Assembly (NCBI RefSeq): GCF_000719475.1
Contig: NZ_JOGO01000016.1
Span: 62,001 to 126,000, forward strand
Length of the DNA: 64,000 bases
From: Streptomyces sp. NRRL F-5630
GTDB taxonomy: Bacteria > Actinomycetota > Actinomycetes > Streptomycetales > Streptomycetaceae
Reading direction: 5' to 3'
Below, piece after piece: positions 48,568 to 57,278 of the stretch; position 1 is the stretch's first letter, and each line of letters begins with the position of its first letter. The position numbers and the translations under genes were made by a program. The notes beneath the pieces were generated by a model, which made no database searches, was not told the origin of the DNA, and saw only the letters and a list, made by a program, of their open reading frames with translations.

Positions 48568-49041
48568 CTACCGCGCGGTGACCGACCATCCGTGGCGAGA
48601 GAAGGAGGGACCTCCTTCGTGGTAGGCGGCCAGTGCCTGCGCGGAGGTCGGGAACGCCGGTTCGGGGAGGTGGTCCGCCGCCACCCACCGGGCGGCCACG
48701 TGCTTGTCCGGCTCGGTGTTGATCAGTTCGCCGGTCCACTTGTCGGTGGCGAAGACGAAGAGGACGAACTGGCCGGCCTGGTCAAAGCCCTGCTCTACGT
48801 GAATGACCTGGACGAGTACGAGATCGGGCGGGTCGACGAGCAGGCCGGTCTCCTCCTCAAGTTCGCGCGCGGCGGCCTCGTCCAAGGCTTCACCGGGCTC
48901 GGCCTTGCCGCCGGGGAGGGTCCAGGCGGGCTGCGGAGACCAGTTGCGGGCGGCGTAGAGCACAGCGGCGATCGTGCGGTTGTTCCGGTCGTGGACGATC
49001 ACGCTGACCACGTTGCGGCTGTTCATGACGTTGGTGGTCAC
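48568..49041 (-). CDS. Nudix hydrolase
   Basis: 157 residues with the Nudix box GGKAEPGEALDEAAARELEE followed by ETGL (about residues 44-67), complete in its metal ligands. The N-terminus MTTNVMNSRNVVSVIVHDR could start at 49041 or at the internal ATG 49026. Diphosphate hydrolase of unknown substrate; nucleotide-sugar pools are one possibility given the neighbouring glycosyltransferases. Confidence 0.88.
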   Translation of the reverse strand: MTTNVMNSRNVVSVIVHDRNNRTIAAVLYAARNWSPQPAWTLPGGKAEPGEALDEAAARELEEETGLLVDPPDLVLVQVIHVEQGFDQAGQFVLFVFATDKWTGELINTEPDKHVAARWVAADHLPEPAFPTSAQALAAYHEGGPSFSRHGWSVTAR

Positions 49042-49107
49042 GGTGCCACTCCTTGGTGAAGTGCCTGAGGATTCCGGTGATCCGGGGAACTGAGACTGGC
49101 TCCGCGG

Positions 49108-50043
49108 CTAGGACAGCCTGGTCGCTCGGCGCCCGAGCGTGAGCCGGGCGGCGTCGGTGCGCGAGAAGACGAGGTCGGTCATGTGCTTCGGGGGTTCGGT
49201 GCACCGGACGGGCGACTTCGGTCGGCGCATGGCTCGGGGGTACGTGGCCGGGTCGTAGTCGTTGGTGAGCGTGTATGGGTGGAAGCCGTGCTCGCGCAGG
49301 GCGTCGATGATGCCGGTGGCGCTCTCGCCCTGCCTGGCCAGGAGCTTGGGGGTGACTTCCACGACCAGCTCCACATCCTCACGAAGATGGGGCAGTGCGG
49401 GCCGCAGCCCCCTGACCGCCGCTGCCTCGGCGCCCTCGACGTCGATCTTGATGACTCGGGCGGTGGCGAGTTCGGTCTGGTCGAGGAGTTCGGTGAGCGG
49501 TGCGGCCGGCACGTTGAAGGTGGAGTGGAAGTGGCGGGGCCGGGTGGCGGTGGTGTGGCCGAGGTTGGCCGGGTCCTCCAGGTACAGGGTCAGCGTGCCG
49601 GTGTGGTCGGAGGCGGCGGCGCGGACGGGGCGGATGTTGGTCCGGTGGTTGGCGGTGGCCGCACTGGTGAGGTCGTCGTGGAACTGCGGGGTGGGCTCGA
49701 TGGCGACGACCCGGCCGGTCGGTCCGACCGCGTGGGAGGCCAGGAGGCTGAACGCGCCGCGGTGAGCCCCGACGTCGATGAAGGTGTCCCCGGGCCGCAG
49801 GCGGTCGCGCAGAAATGTGCTCAGGTTCGGCTCCCACTCGCCGAAGAGGTACTGGTAGCGCTGGATGACGTCGCTGGTGGTGACGGTGATCAGGTCACCC
49901 GAGCGCAACCGGGCCTTGGTGTCGAGCGGACGGGTTCGCAGGTGGTCGTCGAGGAAGCGGTCGACGAGCTGGGCCTTACCGATCGTTCCGGGAGTGTGGC
50001 GGACGTAGGCCCGCAGGAGGCGGGCGAGTGCGGAGGAGGGCAC
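49108..50043 (-). CDS. FkbM-family methyltransferase
   Basis: 311 residues. The SAM-binding motif is in DTFIDVGAHRGAFSLLASHA, followed by VVAIEPTPQFHDDL and the IKIDVEGAEAAAVRGL block that marks the FkbM family, which methylates sugar or polyketide hydroxyls. Situated next to the glycosyltransferase operon, it probably modifies a glycan or natural-product sugar. Confidence 0.88.
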   Translation of the reverse strand: MPSSALARLLRAYVRHTPGTIGKAQLVDRFLDDHLRTRPLDTKARLRSGDLITVTTSDVIQRYQYLFGEWEPNLSTFLRDRLRPGDTFIDVGAHRGAFSLLASHAVGPTGRVVAIEPTPQFHDDLTSAATANHRTNIRPVRAAASDHTGTLTLYLEDPANLGHTTATRPRHFHSTFNVPAAPLTELLDQTELATARVIKIDVEGAEAAAVRGLRPALPHLREDVELVVEVTPKLLARQGESATGIIDALREHGFHPYTLTNDYDPATYPRAMRRPKSPVRCTEPPKHMTDLVFSRTDAARLTLGRRATRLS

Positions 50044-50146
50044 GCGTGTGCTCCTTCAGGTGGCGGAGAGGGCGGAAGGCGGTTCCTGAGTAGGCCGTGG
50101 TGGCAGACTTGCTGGTGACCATGGGTGGTGGTGAAGGGAGTTGTCG

Positions 50147-50647
50147 GTGACCGAGAGTGCTCCGGTGGTGTTCCTGCTGGTGGGGATCACCGGTTCGGGG
50201 AAGACGACCTACGCCCGGCGGGAGCTGGAGCCGCAGGGGGCGGTTCGGCTGTCGGTGGACGAGGTCGTCCACGAGCGGCACGGCCGGTACGGCGTCGACT
50301 ACCCGGAGAACACCTACTTCGAGAAGGAGGCCCCGGTCGTCGCAGAACTACACTCCCGGCTGGTCGAGTTGGTCTCCGAGGGCCGGGACGTGGTGTGGGA
50401 CCACGGGCTGTGGCCGCGCAAGGACCGCGACACGATGAAGGAGCTGGTGGAGTCGGCCGGCGGTCGGTGGCGCCTGCTGTACTTCCCGGTCGAGCGGGAC
50501 GAACTGCTGCGCAGGCTGGCCGAGCGCAACCAGCGGGGGGACGCGAACGCGCTGATCGTGACCCCCGAGGCGCTGGACGACTTCTTCGCCCGCTTCGAGG
50601 CGCCTCACGGCGAGGGCGAGGAGATCGTGGAGCCGGGCCGGCTCTGA
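50147..50647 (+). CDS. P-loop kinase (AAA_33-type ATP-binding protein)
   Basis: 166 residues from a GTG with GAAGGGAG 7 nt upstream. The Walker A motif is GITGSGKTTYAR near residue 13. The lid-like FPVERDELLRRLAERN and short length fit small-molecule or polynucleotide kinases of the AAA_33/zeta-toxin-like group. It is convergent with the glycosyltransferase operon, overlapping its last gene by 43 bp. Substrate unknown. Confidence 0.83.
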   Translation: MTESAPVVFLLVGITGSGKTTYARRELEPQGAVRLSVDEVVHERHGRYGVDYPENTYFEKEAPVVAELHSRLVELVSEGRDVVWDHGLWPRKDRDTMKELVESAGGRWRLLYFPVERDELLRRLAERNQRGDANALIVTPEALDDFFARFEAPHGEGEEIVEPGRL

Positions 50648-51495
50648 CGGGGCGGTCGCCAGGCGGTGGCGATACGGGCGGCTTCGGTGGCCCAGCCGTG
50701 GGGCATCCGCTCCAGGGTGACGTGGCGGAAGCCGAGGCGGGGGTCGGAGACGTCGATGCGCCTGTTGTGGCGGTCGACGTGCTCCAGCAGGCGGCCGGCC
50801 TCGTCCCGGACGGCGGGGCTCTGCTCGCTCCATGCGCCGGAGGCGAAGCGGTCGACGCGGCGGCGGAGGTCGTCCAGAACACCGGAGCGCCACTTGAAGT
50901 GGTGGACGCAGGCGAGGGCCTGCGGGTCGGGCTTGCGGCCGGGTGCGCGGTGGTTGCCGGAGGCGACGGTGACGTCCGAGAGGGCGAGGACGATCTTGCG
51001 GGGGTCGCCTCGCAGGAGACGGTGGGTGAGGTGGCCGCCGAGCGGAAAGGTGCGGTCGAGCCCACTCTCGGGACGCCAGAGGGCGAGTCTGCCGTCCGCG
51101 CTGACACGGTCGAGCATCAGGCCGCCCACAACCGCCCGGCCGTTCTCCTCGGCATCCGCCGCCACGTCGTTGAGCGTGGCCGGGTAGGTCTGGAACTCGT
51201 CGGAGTCGGCGAGCAGGTGCCAGCCGGGGCCTGCCTGCTCGCGCAGAGCGTCGCGCAGTTCGGTGTTGGTGTGCTCGTGCCACGGCCCGGTGCTGACCAG
51301 GCTTGTGGGTAGGCCGAGTTCCCGGGCGGTGTCCAGCAGTTGGCGACGCCAGGCGTCAGGGACGTGCTCGGCGAAGTGGAAGGCGAGGTGGAAGCGCTCG
51401 ACGCCGAGCCCACGGTAGTGGGCGGTCCAGGCGTTCAGCAGAGCCGGTTCGACCGCGCCGATCACGGCGACCAGCGCGGGGGCTGCGGGCATCAT
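50605..51495 (-). CDS. glycosyltransferase family 2-like protein
   Basis: 296 residues from MMPAAPALVAVIGAVEPALL. The N-terminal Rossmann-like half and the acidic ADSDEFQTYP (DxD-like metal site) fit the Glyco_tranf_2_4 group. Last gene of a four-gene reverse operon; its start overlaps the previous stop by 4 bp (ATGA), indicating coupled translation. Confidence 0.78.
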   Translation of the reverse strand: MMPAAPALVAVIGAVEPALLNAWTAHYRGLGVERFHLAFHFAEHVPDAWRRQLLDTARELGLPTSLVSTGPWHEHTNTELRDALREQAGPGWHLLADSDEFQTYPATLNDVAADAEENGRAVVGGLMLDRVSADGRLALWRPESGLDRTFPLGGHLTHRLLRGDPRKIVLALSDVTVASGNHRAPGRKPDPQALACVHHFKWRSGVLDDLRRRVDRFASGAWSEQSPAVRDEAGRLLEHVDRHNRRIDVSDPRLGFRHVTLERMPHGWATEAARIATAWRPPRQSRPGSTISSPSP

Positions 51496-52721
51496 CGGTG
51501 CTCCTTGATCAGCTCGGTGTAGGTGTCGATGAGGTAGGCGGCCTGCTCGGTTGCCGACGGCATGTCCACTGCCGTGGGGGCCTTCAGTCCCGGCCGCTCC
51601 GGCGGCCCGTCCGCCAGAGCGTCGAGCGCAGCGGCAAGGGCACACGGGTCGCCGGCCGGGACCACCCGGGCCCAGCGCTGCCCGGCCAGCCGCTCGGTCA
51701 GGTCCGGGTCGTGGTCGGAGACGATCAGCGGGACACGGAGCCGGGCGGCGTCCATGACCAGGCCGGACTCCTTGCCCGTACCGGGACACCGGGCCACTAC
51801 GGCGGCGTCGGCGGCGGCGTAGACCAGCCGGAGTACGTCTTCGCCGACCGGGCCGGGCACGGTGTGCACCCGTACGCGGGGCAGGCGGTGCCACCGTTCG
51901 AGTACCGCGTCGTCCAGCGGAGTGCCGCAGACAAGGACGTGCAGCGGCTCGGTGAGACGGGCCAGGGCCGCGTCGATGGTGGCGATGTCCTTGTAGGGCC
52001 ACCAGCCGCCGATCAGGCAGACCGCCGCTGCCGAGGAGGAGATGGTGAAGGCGGCGCGGGCTCCGTCGCGTTCGGCGGCGGTGAGGGGCTGGCCGTCGTC
52101 GACCGCGAACACCCGTACCCGCCCCGGGAGATGGGGGAAGAACGGGGAGAGCCGGTCGCGGACGGCGGTGGTCGGGTAGAGGGCGATCACGCGCTTCTCG
52201 CTCCGCCGGGCGAGCCGGCCGAGCAGCCGGACCGGCGAGTCTTCGGTGGTGACCAGCTCGTGCACGAACCGCAGGTGCGGGGTGCCACCGAGGAGAGCGG
52301 CCAGGCCGTGCAGGGCTTCGCTCGCGCTGAGGATCACCACGGCCGCCGGCTGAGAAGCCAGGCGGCGGGCGGTGCGCAGGCATCCGGCTTCGGTGAGGCA
52401 GCGCGCGACCAGGGTGATTTGGTGCGGGAGCCGACGGAGCGGCAACGGCCAGCGCCGTGAGCGGAAGGCGCGCTTGCCGACGGTTGAAAGGCGCTCCGCC
52501 GCGCGCGCTGCGGCCAGCAAAGTCTTCGCCGCCGGGCCCACCGGCCGCGTGGCGACGCGGGCGCCGGACGGGAGCAGCGGCCCGGGTCCGTCGGCGATCC
52601 CCTGCGGGGTGATGACCACGGCACCCGGACGGGCGGCGGCGAGCGCCGTCAGCGTGCGCTGGTGGTGCCCGCCGCCGAGGTGCGCCAGCGGCTCGATCAG
52701 GACCAGTGGGCCCGTACTCAT
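51492..52721 (-). CDS. glycosyltransferase family 4-like (GT-B)
   Basis: 409 residues from MSTGPLVLIEPLAHLGGGHH. A GT-B fold is suggested by the N-terminal GGGHHQR loop and a C-terminal half with CLIGGWWPYKDIATIDAALA and the CPGTGKESGLVMDAARLRVP segment, which corresponds to the donor-binding region (E-x7-E-like) of GT4 enzymes. Third gene of the operon; 4-bp overlaps on both sides. Confidence 0.8.
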   Translation of the reverse strand: MSTGPLVLIEPLAHLGGGHHQRTLTALAAARPGAVVITPQGIADGPGPLLPSGARVATRPVGPAAKTLLAAARAAERLSTVGKRAFRSRRWPLPLRRLPHQITLVARCLTEAGCLRTARRLASQPAAVVILSASEALHGLAALLGGTPHLRFVHELVTTEDSPVRLLGRLARRSEKRVIALYPTTAVRDRLSPFFPHLPGRVRVFAVDDGQPLTAAERDGARAAFTISSSAAAVCLIGGWWPYKDIATIDAALARLTEPLHVLVCGTPLDDAVLERWHRLPRVRVHTVPGPVGEDVLRLVYAAADAAVVARCPGTGKESGLVMDAARLRVPLIVSDHDPDLTERLAGQRWARVVPAGDPCALAAALDALADGPPERPGLKAPTAVDMPSATEQAAYLIDTYTELIKEHR

Positions 52722-53422
52722 CCGGCGACCGCCTGCTCGCCGTGCAGCGCGATGAAGTGCCGGTGCAGCGTGAGCGGGTCGTTGAGCGCCTCGAAGCGCT
52801 CGGGGTCACGAGCCGCAGTACGAGCGAAGTCGATGCCGTCGCGGGCCCCGGCTGCCGCGTAGTCGGCGAAGTCGCCGTCCTTGCCGGCCGTCCACGCCTC
52901 GATACGTTCCTGGGCGGAGGAGTCGGTCATGCCGTACTCGCTGCCGCGCGCGAGCATCGCGCACTCCCGGAAGCCCGCCTTCCAGGCATGGAACGGGGTT
53001 TGGTTGAAGAGGGTGACTCCGGCGCTGTGCGGGCTGAACTCGACCCGGCCGGGCAACGCCGCCAGTACGTCGACGGCCTGGCCCATCTCCCGCAGTGCGC
53101 TGGTGCGGATGAGCTTGAGACCGCCGTAGCCGTAGGTGAGGCCGTTGACCGGGTTCACGGCCTGCCAGACCCGCATCGACACGCCCGCTGCCAGCGGCTC
53201 CACCGCGTCGGCAGAAAAGGCGGGGTCGATGGCGAAGTCGCCGTCGGCGAGGAAGAACTGCTCGGTATCGGTGAGTTCGGCGGTGAGCCGGTAGGCGCGA
53301 CGCATCCCGCGCACCCCGTGCAGGCGCTTGACGGTTCCGCCCAGCACACGGGCCAGGCGGGTGTGCAGGGAGTCGGCCAGCGGCTCGTCGTAGGAAAGCA
53401 GGACCGCGTCGAAGCCGGTCAC
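52718..53422 (-). CDS. putative glycosyltransferase (GT-A-like)
   Basis: 234 residues from MTGFDAVLLSYDEPLADSLH. The N-terminal beta-alpha unit, the FFLADGDFAIDP acidic motif (DxD-type) and the NPVNGLTYGYGGLKLIRTSA block suggest a nucleotide-sugar-binding GT-A enzyme, but I cannot name a family. 4-bp overlaps with both neighbours place it in the same operon. Confidence 0.65.
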   Translation of the reverse strand: MTGFDAVLLSYDEPLADSLHTRLARVLGGTVKRLHGVRGMRRAYRLTAELTDTEQFFLADGDFAIDPAFSADAVEPLAAGVSMRVWQAVNPVNGLTYGYGGLKLIRTSALREMGQAVDVLAALPGRVEFSPHSAGVTLFNQTPFHAWKAGFRECAMLARGSEYGMTDSSAQERIEAWTAGKDGDFADYAAAGARDGIDFARTAARDPERFEALNDPLTLHRHFIALHGEQAVAG

Positions 53423-54573
53423 TTGATCGCCTCCAGGTAGCGGGCGGCCACCGCGGCGGGAGCCAGGTCACTGGTGGAGGCGTGCGCGCGCTTGGCGTGC
53501 ACCAGGTAGAAGTCCCGGTCGGTGGCGAGGCGTTCGGCGATGCGGACGGCCTGGTCGTCCGTGTCGAACACCAGCTCCGGGTCGAGGTGCTCGGCCAGCC
53601 AGCCGATGCGAGGGCCGATCACGGGCAGGCCCATCGCCTGGCAGTCGATGACCGACATGGACCAGGGGCAGCCGGGCCGGAACGGCGCGATGCCGAAGTG
53701 AGCGCCGGCCAGCAGGTTGCGGTAACGGATGCGGTCGCCGCGGTCGGAGGCGATGGCAACGCCGTCCATCGAGGCAAGCTCCTCCAGGTTCCGCTCGGGG
53801 CTGGGGTCCAGCCGGACCCGCTTGGCGCTACGGGTGCCGAACAGGTCCATCACAGTGAGCCGCACCGGGGCCTCGGCGACGAGGCGGCGGGCGAGCCGGG
53901 TGAAGCGGGCGGTGCCGTAGTGGGCGTACAGGCGGTGGTTGTAGATGCCGACAGCCCGGCCGTCCGGCGGGGTGATCTCGGCGGGGTCGCGGACCAGGCG
54001 CACGTCCCTGGGCGCGGGGACCACATGCAACTTGTCGCTGATCTCGATACCGGTGCGGGTGGCGGCAGCGGCAGTCCAGGAGGCGGCGGTGCCGGAGTGG
54101 ACGAGGACGCGGTCGCAGGCCGCGAGACCGGCGGCGAAGGCCAGCAGCACGCTGCGGCCCAGCCCACCGTCGTCCATCGCGGGGTCCGGCACCAGCCGGC
54201 CGGTGTCGCTGAAGGAGAACGGCAGGTAGTGGCAGTAACCGGCGATCCTCGCGTCCACTCCGGCTTCCAGGAGCGCGGCACGGATCGCGGGGGCGGCCTC
54301 GATCTGGTTGGCCACGACCACCTCAGGCTGCTCGCGACGGAACAGCCGGACCAAGGCGCCGACGCTCGGGTCGAAGCGGGCCCGGTACTTGGTCGACGGC
54401 GACGTGATCTGCACGAACTCCACGCGGCCGCCACCGGCCGGCACGGGAGCGGCCACGGTGACCTCGACCCCGGCGTCGACCAAGGCCGGGGCCAGCATGT
54501 CGGCGAAGGTATAGCCGGAATCGGCAGTGAGCTGACTGGAGTTGGAGACGTTGAGCAAGTACAGCAGGCGCAT
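53419..54573 (-). CDS. glycosyltransferase family 4-like (GT-B)
   Basis: 384 residues from MRLLYLLNVSNSSQLTADSG, with GGAAGG upstream. A GT-B enzyme: VVVANQIEAAPAIRAALLEA and the donor-site region FGIAPFRPGCPWSMSVIDCQ ending in AMGLPVIGPRIGW. First gene of the four-gene operon, divergent from the regulator at 54717. The operon product is probably a glycan or glycosylated metabolite; the acceptor is unknown. Confidence 0.82.
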   Translation of the reverse strand: MRLLYLLNVSNSSQLTADSGYTFADMLAPALVDAGVEVTVAAPVPAGGGRVEFVQITSPSTKYRARFDPSVGALVRLFRREQPEVVVANQIEAAPAIRAALLEAGVDARIAGYCHYLPFSFSDTGRLVPDPAMDDGGLGRSVLLAFAAGLAACDRVLVHSGTAASWTAAAATRTGIEISDKLHVVPAPRDVRLVRDPAEITPPDGRAVGIYNHRLYAHYGTARFTRLARRLVAEAPVRLTVMDLFGTRSAKRVRLDPSPERNLEELASMDGVAIASDRGDRIRYRNLLAGAHFGIAPFRPGCPWSMSVIDCQAMGLPVIGPRIGWLAEHLDPELVFDTDDQAVRIAERLATDRDFYLVHAKRAHASTSDLAPAAVAARYLEAIK

Positions 54574-54656
54574 CGCTTGAGCCTTCCTTCTCTCGGCCCG
54601 GGTGGAGACCCGGGCTGGCAGAAGAAGGAAACCGGCGACCAGGAGCGTGACAGAAT

Positions 54657-54688
54657 GATGAATCGAGATCACTCACGGTTCATTCATC
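54657..54688. promoter_or_regulatory. possible operator in the divergent promoter
   Basis: GATGAAT (54657-54663) and ATTCATC (54682-54688) form an inverted repeat with an 18-bp spacer in the AT-richer 143-bp gap between the glycosyltransferase operon and the XRE regulator. It is a natural candidate for the regulator's binding site. Confidence 0.4.
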
Positions 54689-54716
54689 TCATCCAGCAGT
54701 CGGGGCGGGGGCCTTG

Positions 54717-55688
54717 ATGGACGAGCGCGACGACAGCCCGACCGTCGAACAAGCCGCCGAGGCGTTCGCAGCGGAGCTCGCGTACTGGCGCGAGGTGCGC
54801 GGTCTGTCCAAGCGCGGGCTCGCCCTCAAGATGGGCTTCGACCCGTCGTACGTGAGCCACGTGGAATCCGGCCGGCACAAGCCGACCGGAGACTTCGCGC
54901 GTCGCTCGGAGGAGACCCTCAACGCGGGCAAGGCCCTCTGGAAGCGCTGGCTGGACTACGAGGCCGCCAAGAACCGAACGGCCCCGGCGGCGGCTCCACC
55001 CGCCCCACGCCGCCCCGAGCAGCCTTACGCGACGGGCTCAGCGATCATCGTGGCACACGACGGCGCCCGCCTGGACTTCGACGGCACCCACTACCGGCTG
55101 ACAATGCGCCGACTGTTGCGGAACACCGGCAGCGAGCCGATCACCCGCTACCTGATCCGCATCAGCGTCGACCGCTACCCCGGCGAGCCCGAGCGCTCCA
55201 ACGCCCACTACCGCGAACACCCGCTCACCTGGGACGAACTCGCGCTGACCGCGACATGCCACGGGGAGACGATGAAGTGGCAGACAAAGCACGATCGCGA
55301 CGCGTTCAAGGAAGTGTGGCTGCTGTTCGAGAACGAGCAAGGCCGCTTCCCGCTCTACCCGGGTGAGGAGGTCTGGATCGAGTACGCCTACTCGGTCGGC
55401 GAGGAGAAGTGGGGCCGCTGGTTCCAGCGCGCGGTCCGCCTGCCCACCGAGCACCTCGAAGTCGAACTTGCCTTCCCCGCCGACCTCGACCCAGCCGTAT
55501 GGGGCACGGAGTCATCGATGACGGCCGAGGCCGCGCCGCTGCGGACCGCCCCGATCCGGCGGGAGGAGGAGGGAATGCGCGTCTTCTCCTGGAGCACGTC
55601 CACGCCGGCCCTCCACGCTCGGTACCGTCTGGAGTGGCGGTTCCGGGCCGGACCCGAACGCCCAACGACACAAAGAGAGATCAGGTGA
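54717..55688 (+). CDS. XRE-type regulator with a large beta-rich C-terminal domain
   Basis: 323 residues from MDERDDSPTVEQAAEAFAAE. An N-terminal helix-turn-helix (WREVRGLSKRGLALKMGFDP then YVSHVESGRHKP, residues about 25-55) is followed by a linker and a 200-residue domain of unknown type, rich in aromatic and beta-prone sequence (RYLIRISVDRYPGEPERSN, VWIEYAYSVGEEKWGRWFQR). The large domain probably senses a ligand or partner. Its stop overlaps the deformylase start by 4 bp (GTGA), so the pair is translationally coupled. Confidence 0.8.
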   Translation: MDERDDSPTVEQAAEAFAAELAYWREVRGLSKRGLALKMGFDPSYVSHVESGRHKPTGDFARRSEETLNAGKALWKRWLDYEAAKNRTAPAAAPPAPRRPEQPYATGSAIIVAHDGARLDFDGTHYRLTMRRLLRNTGSEPITRYLIRISVDRYPGEPERSNAHYREHPLTWDELALTATCHGETMKWQTKHDRDAFKEVWLLFENEQGRFPLYPGEEVWIEYAYSVGEEKWGRWFQRAVRLPTEHLEVELAFPADLDPAVWGTESSMTAEAAPLRTAPIRREEEGMRVFSWSTSTPALHARYRLEWRFRAGPERPTTQREIR

Positions 55689-56254
55689 TCCAGGTGCGGC
55701 CCAGCCTGCAGATGCGTGACCTCGGCGTCGTCCAAGAGGGCGCCCCCATCCTCGCCGAGCCCGCCCGACCGTTCGACCTGCCCGCCGAGCGCGAGGCCGC
55801 CGAGGAAGTCGTCGAGAAGCTGTTCACCGCGATGGAGCGCATCGGCCAAGTCCACCCCTTCGCCAAGGGCATGGGCCTCGCGGCACCGCAGATCGGTATC
55901 AGCCGGGCCGCTGCCATCGTCCGGCCCGCTGCCCCGGACGCTCCGGCGATCGTCCTGCTCAACCCGCGGATCACCGACCGCTCCGACGAGACGGACGAGA
56001 AGTTCGAGGGCTGCCTGTCCTTCTTCGACGTGCGGGGTATGGTCCCCCGCCCGCTGTGGATCACCGTGGAGGCCAGCACACTGGACGGCCAAGTGGCCAC
56101 CACCACCTACGAACGCGGAATCGCCCGCCTGATCCACCACGAGATCGATCACCTTGATGGCCTGCTCTACACCGCTCGTATGGCAGCGGGCGTCGAGCCC
56201 ATCCCCGTCGAGAAGTACCGGCAGACGGGAAGGGCGTGGGCATACGAGCGGTGA
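55685..56254 (+). CDS. def: peptide deformylase (paralogue in the island)
   Basis: 189 residues from a GTG inside the upstream stop. All three deformylase motifs are present: GMGLAAPQIG (motif 1), EGCLSFFDV (motif 2, with the metal Cys) and HHEIDHLDG (motif 3, HExxH). It should remove formyl or acyl groups from N-termini or from a small molecule. A coupled regulator and a glycosylation island suggest a role other than housekeeping deformylation, for instance deacylation of a metabolite or resistance to a deformylase inhibitor; this is inference. Confidence 0.88.
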   Translation: MIQVRPSLQMRDLGVVQEGAPILAEPARPFDLPAEREAAEEVVEKLFTAMERIGQVHPFAKGMGLAAPQIGISRAAAIVRPAAPDAPAIVLLNPRITDRSDETDEKFEGCLSFFDVRGMVPRPLWITVEASTLDGQVATTTYERGIARLIHHEIDHLDGLLYTARMAAGVEPIPVEKYRQTGRAWAYER

Positions 56255-56350
56255 AAGTCGGCACGGCGCGTTCAGCCGCAAGTGCGGGTGCCGGCCCGCG
56301 CGCGAGCCGCGGAGCTGGGACGGCTCGGTCCCCGGCGTAGGCTCGGCCGC

Positions 56351-57253
56351 ATGAGCATGCGCCTGAGCACCGTGATCCTCCCTGTCGACCGCTGGCACGA
56401 GGGAGGCCGCGCGAAGTGGCAGCGCGCGGAAGAGCTCGGCTTCCACACGGCGTACACCTACGACCACCTCTCGTGGCGCACCTTCCGCGACGGCCCCTGG
56501 TTCGGCGCCCTGCCCACTCTCACCGCCGCCGCCACCGCCACGGATCGCCTGCGCTTGGGCACCCTCGTCACGTCACCAAATTTCCGCCACCCCGTGACGC
56601 TCGCCAAGGAGCTGATCTCGCTCGACGACATCTCCGGCGGCCGGGTCACCCTCGGCATCGGAGCGGGTGGCAACGGCTTCGACGCCACGGCGCTCGGCCA
56701 GGAGCCGTGGACGCCGAAGGAGCGCGCTGACCGTTTCGGCGAGTTCGTACCGCTGCTCGACCGCCTGCTCACCGAGGACGCGGTGACGGACCGGGGCACG
56801 TTCTACTCGGCCGAGGAGGCCCGCAACATCCCCGGCTGCGTCCAGCGCCCCCGCTTGCCCTTCGCGGTCGCGACAACCGGCCCACGCGGCCTGAAGCTGG
56901 CCGCCCGCCACGGCCAGGCATGGGTCACGACCGGCGACCCGAAGCTCTACGAGGAGGGCACACCGGAGCAGTCGCGGGAGGCCCTCCGCGGCCAGATCGC
57001 CCGCCTCGGCGCGGCGTGCGAGGCCGCAGGCCGCGACGTCGCCGCCCTCGACAAGATCCTCCTCCACGGCTTCACCCCCGACCGCAACGGACCGCTGGCC
57101 TCGCTCGACGCGTTCGTCGATTTCGCGGGCCGCCACCAGGAACTCGGCTTCACGGAGATCGCCATCCACTGGCCGATCCCGGACTCGGACTTCGCTGTGG
57201 ATCTGGCGGTCTTCGAGCGGATCGCTACTGAGGCCATCGGGCTTCTTAGCTGA
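56351..57253 (+). CDS. LLM-class (F420-type) oxidoreductase, intact copy
   Basis: 300 residues from MSMRLSTVILPVDRWHEGGR, a TIM-barrel luciferase-like flavin/F420 oxidoreductase with LGTLVTSPNFRHPVTLAKEL and GRVTLGIGAGGNGFDATALG typical of the family. It is intact, on the plus strand, and shares 66 of 73 residues with the N-terminal remnant at 59409-59657 and 36 of 51 with the C-terminal remnant at 45993-46166. It is a diverged paralogue or a replacement copy, not a perfect duplicate. Confidence 0.9.
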   Translation: MSMRLSTVILPVDRWHEGGRAKWQRAEELGFHTAYTYDHLSWRTFRDGPWFGALPTLTAAATATDRLRLGTLVTSPNFRHPVTLAKELISLDDISGGRVTLGIGAGGNGFDATALGQEPWTPKERADRFGEFVPLLDRLLTEDAVTDRGTFYSAEEARNIPGCVQRPRLPFAVATTGPRGLKLAARHGQAWVTTGDPKLYEEGTPEQSREALRGQIARLGAACEAAGRDVAALDKILLHGFTPDRNGPLASLDAFVDFAGRHQELGFTEIAIHWPIPDSDFAVDLAVFERIATEAIGLLS

Positions 57254-57278
57254 GGACACGATGGCGCGCTCGTCTGAC

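Noticed and set aside
50605..52809. 734-codon reverse frame covering two glycosyltransferase genes
   Set aside because: The upstream two thirds are out-of-frame shadow of the gene at 51492-52721; the real gene starts at 51495 with an ATGA overlap.
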